A stretch of 64,000 nucleotides of DNA from Geothrix sp. (lineage in GTDB: Bacteria; Acidobacteriota; Holophagae; Holophagales; Holophagaceae): assembly GCF_030219325.1 (NCBI RefSeq), contig NZ_CP126625.1, positions 918,857-982,856 on the forward strand. The letters are read 5' to 3'. The translations under genes and the position numbers were made by a program. Under the pieces are notes generated by a model. The model was not told the DNA's origin, made no database searches, and worked only from the letters and a program-made list of their open reading frames with translations. This document shows, piece by piece, positions 33,853 to 43,326 of this stretch. Each line of letters opens with the position of its first letter. The stretch's first letter is position 1.

Positions 33853-35028
33853 ATGCGCACTGCCGTCTCGACGCTGATGCTTGCCCTTGCCGCCAACCTA
33901 AGCGCTGCCGGCCCAGTCGCGCCCGCCCAGGAGTTCAACTGGGTCCAGGGCCAGCTGGCCTACCTGTCCCAGCAGAACTCCGCCTGCATGAAGGACTCCC
34001 CGGGCTTCGGCCTGGGGGGCGGCCAGTGGTTCATGCCCCGGTGGGGCTGGGAGGCCACCTTCCTCCACGGTCGCCTCGAGCCGACCAGCCGGCTCTGGAA
34101 GGCCAATGAGGATCACCTTGATGCCACGGCGCTGTTCCGTCCCCTGCTGGATACGGGGCGGTGGATCCCCTTCCTGCGGGCCGGCGTCGGGGCCTCCCGG
34201 CTGCAGAATCCGCTATCCCTGAGCGGGGCCACCACCACCCGCCTGAACCTCCTTGCCGCGGCGGGCACCCAGGTGATCCTCAGCCCGCGGGCCCTGGGCA
34301 CCCTGGAACTGCGCACCACCACGGTGGAAAGCTCCACCCGGAGACAGGAACTCGCCGCGCTGGTCGGGCTGGGCTACCGTTGGGGCGGCAAGGCTCCGGC
34401 TGCTCCGGCACCGGTGGTTGCTCCCGCTCCCGAATCAAAGCCGACGCCTGCGCCGGTTCCGCCGCCCACCGCTCCCGAGCCGGTGGTCGTGCCGCCCCCT
34501 GCACCCGCACCGGCACCCGCTGCTCCTCCTCCGCCCCCGGTCCCTGAACCAGTGCCAGCTCCTCTGCCCGTCAAGTTCGTTCTCGGGGATGCCGTCCTGC
34601 ATTTCGCCAACAACGGCTCGGAGTTGAGTCCGGAGGGCATGGAAGCCGTCCAGGCGGTCGCCCGGCAGCTGCAGGCCTACCCCGGTGCCTACACCCTGAT
34701 GGTCAGTGGCCACACCTCCAGCCTGGGCGGCAACGCCCACAACCAGGCGCTGAGCAAGCGCCGCGCCGAGGCCGTGGCCAGGCTCCTGGCCGGGGCCGGC
34801 ATTCCCGCGGATCGCATCTTCACCGTGGGGCGCGGGCCGGATGTCCCCATCGCCGACAACAAGACCCGGGAAGGCCAGAGCCGGAACCGCCGCGTGGAGA
34901 TCGACGTCAAGACCACCGAGGCCGTGGAGAGGGTCCACAAGGCCACCGGCATCGTGGATCTTCCCGTCCAGCCGAAGGCGCCTGCCAAGGCGGGCAAGGC
35001 CCGGCCAAAGCCTCAACCAAAGCACTGA
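33853..35028 (+). CDS. OmpA-family outer-membrane protein with proline-rich linker
   Basis: A 391-residue exported protein. A signal peptide (~1-19) precedes a beta-barrel-like N-terminal region (~25-180) with alternating strand patterns. A Pro/Ala/Val-rich linker (~183-238) leads to an OmpA peptidoglycan-binding domain (~240-355). That domain has LHFANNGSELSPEGM, SGHTSSLGGNAHNQALSKRRAEAV, and the final RNRRVEI. A Lys/Pro-rich tail ends the chain. It anchors outer membrane to wall and may present or secure the giant Ig-repeat protein encoded 30 bases upstream. The ATG at 33853 has GGAG nine bases before it. Confidence 0.92.
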   Translation: MRTAVSTLMLALAANLSAAGPVAPAQEFNWVQGQLAYLSQQNSACMKDSPGFGLGGGQWFMPRWGWEATFLHGRLEPTSRLWKANEDHLDATALFRPLLDTGRWIPFLRAGVGASRLQNPLSLSGATTTRLNLLAAAGTQVILSPRALGTLELRTTTVESSTRRQELAALVGLGYRWGGKAPAAPAPVVAPAPESKPTPAPVPPPTAPEPVVVPPPAPAPAPAAPPPPPVPEPVPAPLPVKFVLGDAVLHFANNGSELSPEGMEAVQAVARQLQAYPGAYTLMVSGHTSSLGGNAHNQALSKRRAEAVARLLAGAGIPADRIFTVGRGPDVPIADNKTREGQSRNRRVEIDVKTTEAVERVHKATGIVDLPVQPKAPAKAGKARPKPQPKH

Positions 35029-35036
35029 ACGCCGTT

Positions 35037-35073
35037 CTGGATCTCCCCCAGGGAAAGCCCGGGGGAGATCCAG
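35037..35073. terminator. Hairpin between convergent OmpA-family and formyltransferase genes
   Basis: A perfect 13-bp stem (CTGGATCTCCCCC and its complement) with an 11-base loop fills the 46-bp gap between two convergent genes. No T-run follows, so termination efficiency is uncertain, but the position and stability fit a shared terminator. Confidence 0.75.
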
Positions 35074-35074
35074 G

Positions 35075-36001
35075 TCAGCTGCCGGAGCCGGGAATGCCCA
35101 GCTCTCCGAGCCACCGGGCCTGTTCGGAGGGGCGCTCCACCCTCAGGCCACGGACCTTGAGGGTGTGCAGGCGCAGGGCCCCATCCGCAAACCCGAGCAG
35201 CAGGCCCTCCGGGGTGAGGCGGTAGCACCCCGGAGGGCAGGGTTCTCCCGTCGGCAGGGCCCAGGCGACCTTCGCCGTGCCCAGGGGGGTCTCCAGGAAG
35301 GCATTGGGCCAGGGATCCGCCACGGCCCGGATCTGGTTGAAGGCTTCCGCTGCGGTCATGGCGAAGTCCAGCCGGGAGTCGGCCGGCTTGCGACCGCCAA
35401 AGTAGGTGGAGGGGCCGAGGGTCTTCTGGTCGATGCGCGGGCAGGAACCGTCCACCAGGCCGGGGATGGCATCCCGCACGAGGTCCCTACCGGCGGCGGC
35501 GGCCTTGTCCGTGAGGCTGAGGGCGGTCTCGTCCCAGGCGATGGGCAGGCGCGCCTGGGCCACGATGAAGCCATCGTCGGGCTTGGGAGTCATGGCGTGG
35601 AGGGTGACGCCGGTCTCGAGTTCGCCCTTCACCAGCACCCAGTTGATGGGTGCCCGGCCCCGGTACTTCGGCAGCAGGCTGCCGTGCAGGTTGTAGGCGC
35701 CGAGGCGCGGAATTTCCAGGAAGCGGGCCTGGATCATCTCCCGGAAGTAGAAGCTGAAGAGGAAATCCGGACGAAGTTCCCGGATGGCGTCGTACACCGA
35801 GTCTTCGTTGAACCCCGGGGCCATGGTCACGGGAATGCCCTGGGCTGCGGCCAGCACAGCGGGCGGAGTGAACCACAGCTCGTCTGGTCCCTGGGGATAG
35901 GTGTAGAGGCCGACCACGTCTACGCCCGCCTCCAGCAGCCCTTCCAGGGCCGCGGTCCCCACGCTGGAGTAGGCACATACCACGGCGGTCGGCTTGGACA
36001 T
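35075..36001 (-). CDS. ArnA-like formyltransferase (stand-alone)
   Basis: A 308-residue enzyme of the 10-formyltetrahydrofolate formyltransferase family. NLHGSLLPKYRGRAPINWVLVKGE (~103-126) contains the catalytic Asn and His, and KPDDGFIVAQ (~139-148) the Asp. The wording follows the N-terminal domain of ArnA, which formylates UDP-4-amino-4-deoxy-L-arabinose, more closely than Met-tRNA formyltransferase. The dehydrogenase half of ArnA is absent. It may formylate an amino sugar of the cell envelope; the substrate is unknown. The ATG at 36001 has GAGGG upstream, and no sugar-nucleotide genes adjoin it. Confidence 0.85.
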   Translation of the reverse strand: MSKPTAVVCAYSSVGTAALEGLLEAGVDVVGLYTYPQGPDELWFTPPAVLAAAQGIPVTMAPGFNEDSVYDAIRELRPDFLFSFYFREMIQARFLEIPRLGAYNLHGSLLPKYRGRAPINWVLVKGELETGVTLHAMTPKPDDGFIVAQARLPIAWDETALSLTDKAAAAGRDLVRDAIPGLVDGSCPRIDQKTLGPSTYFGGRKPADSRLDFAMTAAEAFNQIRAVADPWPNAFLETPLGTAKVAWALPTGEPCPPGCYRLTPEGLLLGFADGALRLHTLKVRGLRVERPSEQARWLGELGIPGSGS

Positions 36002-36082
36002 GTTTTTCCCTCGGAACTTCTCCAGGATCGCATAATCGGTTGAATCCCCTGTCCGTAGACCTATGTTGTGTCGGGAGCCCCC

Positions 36083-37141
36083 GTGCGCCTTCGACCCCTA
36101 TCCCTCCTGTTCTGCGCAACCCTCCTGGTCGCTGGGGGGGATCCCTTCGAGGCACCGCCAGAGCTGAAGACCTTCGCCCAGAAGCAGACCATCGGCCACA
36201 TGGGGGTCGCCACCAAGGTCAGCTACCTGCTCAGATCCTTCTTCGCGGCCCCGGAGGATGGCGGGCTGGGGATCACCTACGACAACGCCTACACCCGCAC
36301 CCCCATGGAAGCCTGGCGGGACCGCAAGGCCAACTGCCTGACTCTGACGGCGCTCTATGTGGCGGCCTGCAAGTCCATCGGCCTCGAGGCCAGGTACGGG
36401 GAATCGCTGAGGGTCAGCCGCTGGCGGCGGGTGGGTACCACGGTGCGCTACGAGCGGCATGTGGTGGCCGTCGTTCCGGCCGGCACCATTGGGCAGGAAC
36501 TCGTCGCCGATTTCCTTCCGGAAATCAGGAAGGACACTCAGCTCATCGTGCCGCTGGAGCCCAAGCGCGTGCTGGCCCTGTTCTACAGCAACCGCGCCGT
36601 CGAGCTGATGGCCGAGCCCCGCCCGGATGAGGCCCTGGCGTCTGCCCACCGGTCCATCGAGATGGACCCGAACCTGGGTGTGGGTTGGAACATCCTGGGG
36701 GTGGTGCAGCGGAGCCTCGGCCAGGACGCCGAAGCCGAGAAATCCTTCCTGAAGGCCATCGGGGCCGATCCCAAGGATGGGGCCCCCTGCGGCAACCTGG
36801 AGAACCTCCTGAGGGCGCAGGGCCGGGAGGCGGAGGCACAGGTCTACCGGGACCGGGGCATGGAGGTTCGGAAGCGGGATCCCTTCTTCAACGCCTTCCT
36901 GGCGGAAGAGGCCCTGCAGGACAGCCACTGGGAGGAAGCGGACAAGCGCATCAAACAGGCGATCAGGCTGCTACCCCAGGAGCCGGACTTCTACCTGATC
37001 CAGGCACGCCTGGCCCTGGCCCAGGGGCAGCGGAAAGACGCCATCAAGGCCCTGGAGAAGGCGCGCAAGTGGGCCATGCCCGAGATGCAGGCCCGCTACG
37101 ACACCAAGCTGGCGCTGCTCAAGGGAGAAACGCCCAGCTAG
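36083..37141 (+). CDS. Exported transglutaminase-like TPR protein
   Basis: A 352-residue exported protein. A short signal peptide (~1-18) is followed by a transglutaminase-like region with the cysteine in KANCLTLTALYVAACKSIGLEARY and a histidine in ERHVVAVVP. This combination occurs in bacterial proteins thought to be inactive or specialised peptidases. The second half (~165-350) is a TPR array. The start is GTG at 36083, with GGGAG in front; an in-frame GTG at 36068 would add five residues. Its stop overlaps by four bases (CTAG) the stop of the convergent TPR gene. Confidence 0.8.
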   Translation: MRLRPLSLLFCATLLVAGGDPFEAPPELKTFAQKQTIGHMGVATKVSYLLRSFFAAPEDGGLGITYDNAYTRTPMEAWRDRKANCLTLTALYVAACKSIGLEARYGESLRVSRWRRVGTTVRYERHVVAVVPAGTIGQELVADFLPEIRKDTQLIVPLEPKRVLALFYSNRAVELMAEPRPDEALASAHRSIEMDPNLGVGWNILGVVQRSLGQDAEAEKSFLKAIGADPKDGAPCGNLENLLRAQGREAEAQVYRDRGMEVRKRDPFFNAFLAEEALQDSHWEEADKRIKQAIRLLPQEPDFYLIQARLALAQGQRKDAIKALEKARKWAMPEMQARYDTKLALLKGETPS

Positions 37142-38844
37142 TTCGCCTCCAATTCCGCGAGACGGGTCTGGGCATCCACGCTGTCCGGATGGTGCATCAG
37201 GCATTCCCGGAGGTAGCGGCGGGCTCCCTCCAGGTCCTCCAGTTCCCGGCGCGCTTCGGCCAGGTGGATGAGCGCCTCCTCGGCCTGGGGATCCACATGG
37301 AGGGCCTGCCGCCAATGGCCCTCCGCCCGATCCCAGTCGCCGAGCTCGGCGCAGGCGTGGCCCGCATCCAGCAGGAAGCGCAGCCCATGCGGATCCATGC
37401 GCACCGCCCGTTCCAGGTCCATCCGCGCCGGGAGCGGATCTCCCAGGTGGGCGCGGGCCAGGCCCCGCAGATGCCAGAAGGCGGGGCGCTCCCGACAGGG
37501 CTCCGCCAGCCCGTCCAGGTAGGGCAGCAGCGCCTCCCAGGCCGCCATGCCGGCCAGGCAATCCGCCTGCAGCAGCAGGAGGTCCACGTCCCCGGGCTGT
37601 TCCTTGAGCAGAGCCAGCACCTCCGCGTAGGCGGCCTCGTACCCGCCCTCGGCGACCAGGATCTGCAGCCTCAAGGGCGGGTGGTGGTCCCCCTGCTGGT
37701 CGAAGGGGACCTGATCCAGCAGCTCCTTTGCGAAGGCCGGGCGATCCTCCCACCAGAAGGCGAACTCCGCGCGGCGGAGGTGCCATTCCTGACGGAAGGA
37801 GCCGCCCTCCTCGCCTTCCGGGATGGTGTCCCAGGCCCGCTCGAGGGTCAGCAGGGCATCCCCGTCCCGGTGCAGCTCCAGGGCGATCTGGTAGCGCTCC
37901 ATCCAGAGACGGAAGGCGCCGGGCAGGCTGCCGATGGCACTCTCGATCACCTTCCAGGCACCTTCCCGGTCCCCCAGCTGGCGGCGGGAGACCGTCTCTG
38001 CCAGCCAGTGCAGGGGCTGGGTGCGCCGTTCCGCGGGCAGGTTCTGGACCAGCGCGAGGGCCTCCGCGTAGCGGCCATTCCGGAGCAGGTGCATGCCAGC
38101 GGCGCCCCGGTCCCAGGGCAGCCGGGGATCCCCATGGCGGGACATGAGGACCCCCAGCGCCTGCTCAGCCATGTCCTCCCGGCCATGCTGGAGACCGGCC
38201 AGCATGAGGTCCTCCAGGATGAGGGGATCGTCCCAGGAGAGGGGCAGGGCCTCCTCGAAATGGACCCAGGCCCGGTGCAGGGTCTCTGGCTCAGCCACCC
38301 GGAGCAGCAGGATGCCCTGCAGGTGCCGGAGCCGGCCCATGTGCGGGGCGAGCGCCATGAGGCGCGCACCCCAGGCCAGCCTCTGGAAGGACGGAGTGCC
38401 CGGGACTTTCCGGAAGGCCCGGGAAACCAGGGCCCTCCTCCAGAGCGGCAGGCGGGCAAGCTGCGCCTCCAGCGCCTCCAGCCAGGCCAGGTCCCGGTGG
38501 CCGAGGGAGAGGTGGAGGGCACTCCTCAGCTGGAGGATCCGGTAGCCAAGCTCACCCCGGTTCCATCCGGAGGTCCCCAGCGCCTGGAGCACCTCGTAGG
38601 GATGATCCCCCTGGGCCCAGCGCCGTTCGGCCCGATGGAGCCGGGGCCGGTCGATCCACTGGGCCCGGGCGTTGAGTCCGATCCAGGCGCCCAAGCCCAT
38701 GGTCCCGAGGACTAGGGCCAGGGCCGGCAGGGGGGTGAGGCCTTCGGGAGGCGCAGTGAGCAGGGCCATGCCCGCGATGGCGGCCACGGATAGCACCGCG
38801 GCCAGCGTGGTTCGGAGCAGCCAGGATCGTCCGGATTCCGTCAT
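37138..38844 (-). CDS. Membrane-anchored TPR protein
   Basis: A 568-residue protein with two N-terminal hydrophobic segments (~8-30, 38-58), followed by a long cytoplasmic or periplasmic array of tetratricopeptide repeats (~70-565). The last repeats (RMDLERAVRMDPHGLRFLLDAGHACAELGDW...) are the clearest. No enzymatic motif was seen. Its likely role is scaffolding of membrane complexes; no partner is evident. The ATG at 38844 (MTESGRS) places the membrane segment properly; an ATG at 38874 adds a basic leader. Confidence 0.8.
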   Translation of the reverse strand: MTESGRSWLLRTTLAAVLSVAAIAGMALLTAPPEGLTPLPALALVLGTMGLGAWIGLNARAQWIDRPRLHRAERRWAQGDHPYEVLQALGTSGWNRGELGYRILQLRSALHLSLGHRDLAWLEALEAQLARLPLWRRALVSRAFRKVPGTPSFQRLAWGARLMALAPHMGRLRHLQGILLLRVAEPETLHRAWVHFEEALPLSWDDPLILEDLMLAGLQHGREDMAEQALGVLMSRHGDPRLPWDRGAAGMHLLRNGRYAEALALVQNLPAERRTQPLHWLAETVSRRQLGDREGAWKVIESAIGSLPGAFRLWMERYQIALELHRDGDALLTLERAWDTIPEGEEGGSFRQEWHLRRAEFAFWWEDRPAFAKELLDQVPFDQQGDHHPPLRLQILVAEGGYEAAYAEVLALLKEQPGDVDLLLLQADCLAGMAAWEALLPYLDGLAEPCRERPAFWHLRGLARAHLGDPLPARMDLERAVRMDPHGLRFLLDAGHACAELGDWDRAEGHWRQALHVDPQAEEALIHLAEARRELEDLEGARRYLRECLMHHPDSVDAQTRLAELEAN

Positions 38845-38946
38845 GGATCGAGTATGAGCCCGTCCCCGGGGCATCAGGCATCCCGATCCCGCCCTGCATC
38901 CAACGAGCCCCGGGAGAATCGGGACCTGTGTCCTGGCGCAGGCGGA

Positions 38947-39150
38947 TCAGACCTTGCTGACGTTGGCGGCCTGGGGTCCTTTGGGACCCTGGACCACCTC
39001 GAAGCTGACGCGCTGCTTCTCCTCCAGCGAGCGAAAGCCCTTGGTTTGTACGGCGGAGTAGTGGACGAAGACATCGGCCCCACCCTCATCCGGGGTGATG
39101 AAGCCGAAGCCCTTCTCGGCGTTGAACCACTTCACGGTACCTTCGGACAT
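38947..39150 (-). CDS. Cold-shock protein (CspA family)
   Basis: A 67-residue single cold-shock domain that binds single-stranded RNA/DNA and acts as an RNA chaperone. Both RNA-binding motifs are present: KGFGFI (RNP1, ~13-18) and VFVHYSAV (RNP2). The start is the ATG at 39150. A well-formed promoter at 39317-39345 predicts a leader of roughly 160 nt, as in cold-induced csp mRNAs, where the leader controls translation by temperature. Confidence 0.96.
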   Translation of the reverse strand: MSEGTVKWFNAEKGFGFITPDEGGADVFVHYSAVQTKGFRSLEEKQRVSFEVVQGPKGPQAANVSKV

Positions 39151-39316
39151 GACTGTCTTCCTGGGGGCATGGCCCCGCTTGCCTGGGGGTTGATCGCGCG
39201 CTCCGCACCAGGCATGCGGACCACGGGGGCTTGAGCTCCGGAGAAAACAGGGATCCCCGACGGGAGTCCCCCCTCTTCACGGCTCTGAGGCTGATAAAGA
39301 TGGCTGGTTGGAAGGG

Positions 39317-39345
39317 ATTCTAGGGTGGGGGTTGACGGGCTTCAA
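39317..39345 (-). promoter_or_regulatory. Sigma-70-type promoter of the cold-shock gene
   Basis: On the minus strand TTGAAG (39345-39340) and TAGAAT (39322-39317) are separated by exactly 17 bases. Transcription would start near 39309, giving a ~160-nt untranslated leader before the csp ATG at 39150. Confidence 0.75.
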
Positions 39346-39415
39346 GGGACAAAATGGGGTGTAGTTGCGGATCCAGGCATTACCACCAGCAGGACGGGGC
39401 ACCCGGTCCAGCGAA

Positions 39416-40447
39416 CTACCTGGCAAGTTCCCGAATGGCCCACTCCGCACCCTGGACCACCTGCGCCATCCTCCGGTAGTCGAGCTTCTCAGGCGTATCG
39501 CCTTCGGTGTGGTAGTCCCGATTCCGGTTGAAGGCGGTGTCCGTGATCATGACGGCGTGGTAGCCGCGATCCCAGTACGGGTGGTGGTCGGAGAAATCGA
39601 CCCCAGGGATCCAGCGGGGACCGCTGAGGGAGCGGACCGGGAGCAGCGTGGCGGCCTGCATCGCGGACTTTATCCTGCGAGTCAGGCTGATATCGGAGAA
39701 CCGCCCGACGATCGCAATGAAGTTGCCTCGGTCGGGGTACAGGAAGCTCAGCGGGAAGGGGATGTGCTGCGTATCCGGCCCGTCCTCGAAGCGGCCGATC
39801 ATCTCCAGGGAGATCATGGCCCGGACCTCGGCCTTCTCGGTGGCCAGGCTCCTGGCGTGATGGGCGCTCCCCATGTCCTGGGTGCGGAAGAAGGGGGGTT
39901 CTTCCAGCGTGTAGGCCACCAGGTCCACGCGGCAGGCTGGCGGGTTCGATCCAAGGCGACGCGCCAATTCCAGGATCCCGGCGACGCCGCTGGCGTTGTC
40001 ATCGGCCGCCGGGAGGTCACCGCAGGCATCGTAGTGGGCCCCGACCACGAGGCGCGGCCCGGATTCGGGACCGAAAGTGACGCCATAGTTCGTGTAGGTG
40101 CGACCCCGAGCCTCGAAGGTCTGCTTCCAGGCCCTGCCGCCCGATTGTTGGAAGGCCCCCTCGATGTATGCCCCAGCCTTCGCCAGCCCAGCCGGACTGC
40201 TCCAATCTCTCGGACGGCACTCCACGGCCAGGAATCGGACATGGGACTCCAACCTCTGCGGGTCCACTGTCCAGGCATTTTCACCGGTCCTGCGGGTGAG
40301 CACCGGTTGGGTAACGACACAGGAGATGGAGCCACTCAGTGCCACCAAGGCGATGCCCATTGCCGTCGCCAGTCGTCTCCTGAACCGCCGAGAGGCTGCG
40401 CGGTAGGTCGCGAGGAAATCGTCATTCATGGGGTTTGGTGTGTTCAT
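39416..40447 (-). CDS. M28-family zinc peptidase, membrane-anchored
   Basis: A 343-residue exported aminopeptidase-like protein. A basic N-terminus and hydrophobic segment (~22-40) ending near LSGSISC could be a signal anchor or lipoprotein signal. The M28 metal ligands are seen in VVGAHYDA (His, Asp), LPAADDNASG (bridging Asp), YTLEEPPF (catalytic and metal Glu), MISLEMIG and FSDHHPYW (His). It may release amino acids from peptides outside the cytoplasm. The ATG at 40447 has GGGA upstream; ATG 40429 is an alternative. It lies 265 bp upstream of csp, in its own unit. Confidence 0.88.
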   Translation of the reverse strand: MNTPNPMNDDFLATYRAASRRFRRRLATAMGIALVALSGSISCVVTQPVLTRRTGENAWTVDPQRLESHVRFLAVECRPRDWSSPAGLAKAGAYIEGAFQQSGGRAWKQTFEARGRTYTNYGVTFGPESGPRLVVGAHYDACGDLPAADDNASGVAGILELARRLGSNPPACRVDLVAYTLEEPPFFRTQDMGSAHHARSLATEKAEVRAMISLEMIGRFEDGPDTQHIPFPLSFLYPDRGNFIAIVGRFSDISLTRRIKSAMQAATLLPVRSLSGPRWIPGVDFSDHHPYWDRGYHAVMITDTAFNRNRDYHTEGDTPEKLDYRRMAQVVQGAEWAIRELAR

Positions 40448-40643
40448 GAGCGATCCCTGGGAACAGTGGTCTCGATCTCTTGAATGCGGCTTGTCCAAAA
40501 TTTTGATCAATCTTCCTGCTGGATCTGCTTCGACGGGGAGCGTGGCCAACCTGGTGGTTTGAACGAATCAGCGGGTCCCCACTCGGAACCCACCATTCAG
40601 GCGCATTCCGAGTAACCCGCGAGGGTCGTCCGTTCTCTTCCGA

Positions 40644-41789
40644 TCAATTCCCCTGCTGGATCTCTTTCGCGATGACCAGGCGTTGTATCTGGTTCGTTCC
40701 TTCATAGATCTGCAGCAGCTTGGCGTCGCGCATGCACTTCTCGACGAGGTAGTCGCGGCTGTAGCCGTTGCCGCCGAGGATCTGGACGGCATCGGTGCTG
40801 ACTTCCATGGCGGTGTCGGTGGCGAAGGTCTTGGCGATGGCGCTCTGCTTGGAGTTCCTGATGCCGTTGTCGGTGAGCCAGGCGGCCTGCCAGGTGAGCA
40901 GGCGGCTGGCCTCGATCTTCTTGGCCATGTCCGCCAGCATGAAGCTGATGGCCTGGTTGGCGAAGATGGGCTGGCCGAACTGGACGCGGGTCTTCGCGTA
41001 GTCTAGGGCGATCTCGAAGGCGGCCCGCGCCACGCCCACGCCCCCGGCGGCCACGGCGGCGCGGGTCTGGTCCAGGGTCTTCATGGCGATGATGAAGCCC
41101 ATGCCCTCCTTGCCGAGGATGTTCTCGGCGGGCACTTCGGCGTCGTTGAAGTAGAGCTCCACCTGGTTCGATGCGCGCTGGCCCATCTTGTCCATGGCCT
41201 TGCCCACCACCAGGCCCGGGGTGTCGCGGGGCACGATGATGCAGCTGGTGCCCCGGGCGCCCTTGCTGGGATCGGTGCTGGCGAAGAGGGCGTACCAGTC
41301 GGCATAGCCGCCGTTGGTGCAGTAGCACTTGGTGCCGTTGACGATGTACTTGTCGCCCTTCTTCTCGGCGCGGCAGCTCATGCCGCCAGCATCGGAACCG
41401 GCATTGGGCTCGGAGAGGGAGAAGGCCGCGAACTTGGGCTCCTCGGCCAGCATGCCCAGCCACTTCTTCTTCTGCTCGGGGCTCCCGGCGACCAGCACGG
41501 GGGTCATGGCCAGGCCGTTGGCCATGATGGAGGTGTAGAGGCCGGCACAGCCCCAGGCCAGTTCCTCGCAGACGATGGCCTCATCCACCTGGCTGGCGCC
41601 GGGCCCGCCACAGTCCTCGGGCACCAGGGCCTGCAGGTAGCCCTGGTCCCAGGCGGCCTTGTAGACGTCCACGGCCCACTCCCCGGTCTCGTCGTACTTG
41701 CGGGCCACGGGGCGCATGATCTTCTCGGCGAAGGTGTGGGCCCGTTCTTTCTCGGCCAGCTGTTCGGGGGAAAGGGTGAAACCAAGCAT
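40644..41789 (-). CDS. Acyl-CoA dehydrogenase
   Basis: A 381-residue FAD enzyme that makes enoyl-CoA from acyl-CoA. The N-terminal helical domain is followed by FSLSEPNAGSDAGG (substrate and FAD region, ~130-143), and the C-terminal catalytic glutamate lies in YEGTNQIQR (~366-374). The length and order are normal. The chain-length preference cannot be read; short-branched substrates would fit with the AUH-like hydratase at 21647, but the two are far apart. The ATG at 41789 has AGAGG upstream. It is divergent from the aminotransferase gene, with 164 bases between. Confidence 0.93.
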   Translation of the reverse strand: MLGFTLSPEQLAEKERAHTFAEKIMRPVARKYDETGEWAVDVYKAAWDQGYLQALVPEDCGGPGASQVDEAIVCEELAWGCAGLYTSIMANGLAMTPVLVAGSPEQKKKWLGMLAEEPKFAAFSLSEPNAGSDAGGMSCRAEKKGDKYIVNGTKCYCTNGGYADWYALFASTDPSKGARGTSCIIVPRDTPGLVVGKAMDKMGQRASNQVELYFNDAEVPAENILGKEGMGFIIAMKTLDQTRAAVAAGGVGVARAAFEIALDYAKTRVQFGQPIFANQAISFMLADMAKKIEASRLLTWQAAWLTDNGIRNSKQSAIAKTFATDTAMEVSTDAVQILGGNGYSRDYLVEKCMRDAKLLQIYEGTNQIQRLVIAKEIQQGN

Positions 41790-41953
41790 GCATGCCTCTT
41801 CAGGAAAAGGTGGGGAGGTGGCGATGGGGGAGGATCGGGACCCCCAGTCTAGCTTCCACGCCTCTCTGCGCCCAAGGCCGGTGTCCCTGACGCCGAGTAG
41901 GATGACGTCGGTCACATGGCGATCCGAGGGTAAACTTAGCGGTTGGAGTGCCC

Positions 41954-43309
41954 ATGACCATCCGATTATCCGACCTGGGGAAGGCCGTCCTCGACACCGA
42001 GTACGCGGTGCGGGGGCCCATCGTGGCCCGGGCGGCCGAGCTTGAGAAGCTGGGGCGCGAGATCATCTACTGCAACATCGGCAACCCGCAGTCGCTGGGG
42101 CAGAAGGCGCTGACCTGGAATCGCCAGATCCTGGCCCTCTGCGAGTATCCGGAGCTCATGGAGCGGGCCCCGGGGGCCTTCCCGCCCGACGCGGTCGAGA
42201 CCGCGAAGGCCATCCTCGCGGGAACTAAATACGGGCTCGGCGCCTACAGCGAGAGCCGCGGGGTGCGCTTCATCCGCGAGGCCGTGGCCGAGTTCATTCT
42301 CGAGCGCGACCACATCGGCGTGGATCCGGATGCCATCTTCCTGACCGACGGCGCCAGCAAGGGCGTGCAGACCATCCTGCGCCTGCTCATCGGCGGCCCC
42401 GGGGACGGCATCATGGTGCCCATCCCCCAGTACCCGCTCTATTCGGCCACCATCACGCTCTACGAAGGGCGCATGGTCCCCTACTTCCTGGATGAGGCCA
42501 ACGGCTGGAAGCTGAGCCGCCCCATGCTGGAGGCCTCGCTCGCGCAGGCGAAGGCCGAGGGCACGGCGGTGAAGGCCATCTGCGTCATCAACCCCGGCAA
42601 CCCCACTGGGGCGGTGCTCGACGAGGCCAACATTGCGATGATCATCGAGTTCGCGCAGGCCCACGGGCTCTCGATCCTGGCCGACGAGGTCTACCAGGAG
42701 AACATCTACCTGGCCGGCGACGAATTCACCTCCTTCGCGAAGGTGCTGCACCAGCTGGAGGCGAAGGACGTCTCCCTCTTCAGCTTCCACTCCTGCTCCA
42801 AGGGCTTCCTGGGCGAGTGCGGCGTGCGGGGCGGCTACTTCGAGTACCGGAACGTGCCCGACGAGGTGGCGGCGCAGATCCTGAAGCTCCAGAGCGTGAG
42901 CCTCTGCGCCAACCTGGCGGGCCAGGCCGCGACCTACGCCATGGTGCGGCCGCCGAAACCCGGCATGCCCTCCCATGCCCAGTATGCTGCGGAGCGGGGC
43001 GCCATCCTCGACACGCTCAAGCAGCGGGCCATCCTGCTGGCCGAGGGCCTGAACCGCGTGGAGGGCATCTCCTGCAACGTCATCGCGGGGGCCATGTACG
43101 CCTTCCCCAGCATCGTGCTGCCTCCCGGCCGGACCGACTTCGACTATGCCCTGGCCCTGCTGGAGCAGACGGGGATCTGTGTGGTGCCGGGCTCGGGCTT
43201 CGGCCAGGCCACAGGCACCGCCCACTTCCGCACCACCATCCTGCCGCCGACGGAGAAGATCCAGAAGGTGGTGCAGGCCCTTGGCGAATTCCACCGGAAC
43301 TACCGTTGA
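41954..43309 (+). CDS. Alanine aminotransferase-like class I aminotransferase (eukaryotic-type ALT)
   Basis: A 451-residue PLP enzyme. NIGNPQSLGQ near the start, INPGNPTGAVL, SILADEVYQENIY, and the lysine block FHSCSKGFLGECGVRGGYFE are characteristic of the alanine aminotransferase subgroup also found in eukaryotes, as is TAHFRTTILPPTEKI at the C-terminus. It probably interconverts alanine and pyruvate using glutamate. The ATG at 41954 has GGAG five bases upstream. It is followed by an SDR gene 17 bases on, so the two may be one unit. Confidence 0.88.
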   Translation: MTIRLSDLGKAVLDTEYAVRGPIVARAAELEKLGREIIYCNIGNPQSLGQKALTWNRQILALCEYPELMERAPGAFPPDAVETAKAILAGTKYGLGAYSESRGVRFIREAVAEFILERDHIGVDPDAIFLTDGASKGVQTILRLLIGGPGDGIMVPIPQYPLYSATITLYEGRMVPYFLDEANGWKLSRPMLEASLAQAKAEGTAVKAICVINPGNPTGAVLDEANIAMIIEFAQAHGLSILADEVYQENIYLAGDEFTSFAKVLHQLEAKDVSLFSFHSCSKGFLGECGVRGGYFEYRNVPDEVAAQILKLQSVSLCANLAGQAATYAMVRPPKPGMPSHAQYAAERGAILDTLKQRAILLAEGLNRVEGISCNVIAGAMYAFPSIVLPPGRTDFDYALALLEQTGICVVPGSGFGQATGTAHFRTTILPPTEKIQKVVQALGEFHRNYR

Positions 43310-43326
43310 CCCTTTCAGGAGTCCCC

